Shown piece by piece: positions 6,225 to 6,840 of a stretch of 6,840 nt of DNA. Each line of letters begins with the position of its first letter. Within the stretch, counting starts at the first letter, position 1. The stretch comes from an uncultured Oscillospiraceae bacterium (GTDB lineage Bacteria; Bacillota; Clostridia; Oscillospirales; Ruminococcaceae). The translations under genes and the position numbers were made by a program. Under the pieces are notes generated by a model. It had not been told where the DNA came from, made no database searches, and was given only the letters and a program-made list of their open reading frames with translations. The stretch spans positions 1 to 6,840 of the forward strand of contig USNZ01000065.1 in NCBI GenBank assembly GCA_900556255.1, read 5' to 3'.

Positions 6225-6242
6225 AAGACAAGAACTTGTCTT
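6225..6242 (+). promoter_or_regulatory. Operator-like palindrome at the rubrerythrin transcription start
   Basis: AAGACAAG (6225-6232), AA, then CTTGTCTT (6235-6242): perfect 8-bp arms with a 2-bp centre, starting about 10 bp after the -10 box. A 2-nt loop makes it a poor RNA hairpin, so a protein binding site is more likely. It does not match the PerR box (TTATAATNATTATAA) or the Gram-positive LexA box (GAACNNNNGTTC), so the regulator is unknown. Confidence 0.55.
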
Positions 6243-6276
6243 ATAAATATGATAACAATCAACAGGAGGCACCATT

Positions 6277-6813
6277 ATGACTAAATATGTTTGCACCGTT
6301 TGCGGCTACATCGCCGAGGGTTCTATTCCTGATTTCTGCCCGGTCTGCAAGGCTCCGGCTTCTAAGTTCATCGAGAAGAAAGAGAACACCTACGTCACCG
6401 AGCACGTCGTCGGTCTGGGCAAGGACGCCCCCGAGGAGATCGTGCAGGGTCTGCGCGAGAACTTCCAGGGTGAGTGCAGCGAAGTCGGTATGTACCTGGC
6501 CATGAGCCGCGTTGCCGACCGCGAGGGCTACCCCGAAATCGCCGAGGCTTGGAAGCGCTACGCTTTTGAGGAAGCAGAGCACGCCGCCAAGTTTGCCGAG
6601 CTGCTGGGTGAGGTCGTAACCGACAGCACCAAGAAGAACCTGCAGATGCGCGTTGACGCCGAGTGCGGCGCCTGCGCCGGCAAGATGGACCTGGCCAAGA
6701 AGGCCAAGGAGCTGAACCTCGACGCTATTCATGACACCGTCCATGAAATGGCCAAGGACGAAGCCCGCCACGGCCGCGGTATGCAGGGTCTGCTGGATCG
6801 CTATTTCAAATAA
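6277..6813 (+). CDS. rbr: Rubredoxin-first ('reverse') rubrerythrin, NADH peroxidase type
   Basis: A 178-residue cytoplasmic iron protein that reduces hydrogen peroxide (and in clostridia helps with oxygen), receiving electrons from NADH through flavoprotein/rubredoxin partners. The rubredoxin domain is N-terminal (residues 1-36), with iron-binding cysteines 6, 9, 21 and 24 (CTVCGY and CPVC). The diiron four-helix domain follows (about 50-178): GEC (Glu66), EEAEH with Glu99 and His102, Glu129, and DEARHG with Glu162 and His165 as likely ligands. Classical rubrerythrins have the two domains in the opposite order; this arrangement matches the clostridial 'reverse' type. AGGAGG (6264-6269), 7 nt before ATG 6277, supports the start. 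Codon use is biased (mostly AAG lysine, C-ending codons) as in strongly expressed genes, which agrees with its consensus promoter. No terminator is visible in the 27 bp that remain after the stop. Confidence 0.96.
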   Translation: MTKYVCTVCGYIAEGSIPDFCPVCKAPASKFIEKKENTYVTEHVVGLGKDAPEEIVQGLRENFQGECSEVGMYLAMSRVADREGYPEIAEAWKRYAFEEAEHAAKFAELLGEVVTDSTKKNLQMRVDAECGACAGKMDLAKKAKELNLDAIHDTVHEMAKDEARHGRGMQGLLDRYFK

Positions 6814-6840
6814 TCGATACCGAAATACAGTTAAAGGGGG

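Noticed and set aside
6225..6242. PerR or LexA box at the rubrerythrin palindrome
   Set aside because: The bases do not match either consensus; only the palindromic form is supported.
6831..6840. AAAGGGGG at the right edge as the ribosome binding site of a further gene
   Set aside because: The window ends there and no start codon is visible, so it cannot be supported.

Overview
The window looks like a chromosomal segment from a GC-rich, probably anaerobic, spore-forming Clostridia species (Bacillota, perhaps an Oscillospiraceae/Ruminococcaceae-type gut bacterium). This is inferred from a GerA/GerB/GerC-type spore germinant receptor operon, a rubredoxin-first ('reverse') rubrerythrin, Gram-positive Shine-Dalgarno sites and SigA-like promoters, and a GC-rich coding bias. 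The species cannot be fixed from the sequence alone.

Layout. Positions 1-2178 (+) hold the 3' end of a spore germination operon: the C-terminus of a GerA-family subunit, a complete GerB-family membrane subunit and a short GerC-family lipoprotein. The three genes overlap one another, which suggests translational coupling. Positions 5405-2165 (-) hold three genes read leftwards: a DUF4358-like lipoprotein, an AlgI-like MBOAT O-acyltransferase and a DHHW (AlgJ/AlgX-like) protein. The last two probably form an envelope polysaccharide O-acylation pair. This block converges on gerC with a 14-bp coding overlap, and its terminator lies inside the gerC reading frame. From a divergent intergenic region, 5638-6156 (+) encodes a small Gx/HepI-like membrane transporter component. 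Positions 6277-6813 (+) encode the rubrerythrin, behind a consensus promoter and a perfect palindrome.

Points of most interest: (i) the DHHW gene carries an apparent 1-nt deletion close to its start, separating a well-supported start and membrane anchor from the rest of the protein; (ii) GerC seems C-terminally shortened, and its last codons are the neighbour's terminator hairpin; (iii) a strong terminator sits between the lipoprotein gene and the acyltransferase gene with no room for a new promoter after it, which suggests attenuation or read-through; (iv) an operator-like palindrome lies at the predicted transcription start of the rubrerythrin gene. I found no tRNA, rRNA, CRISPR array or insertion sequence, and no clearly new multi-gene system. 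The least understood part is the DUF4358-like lipoprotein linked to the MBOAT/DHHW pair.
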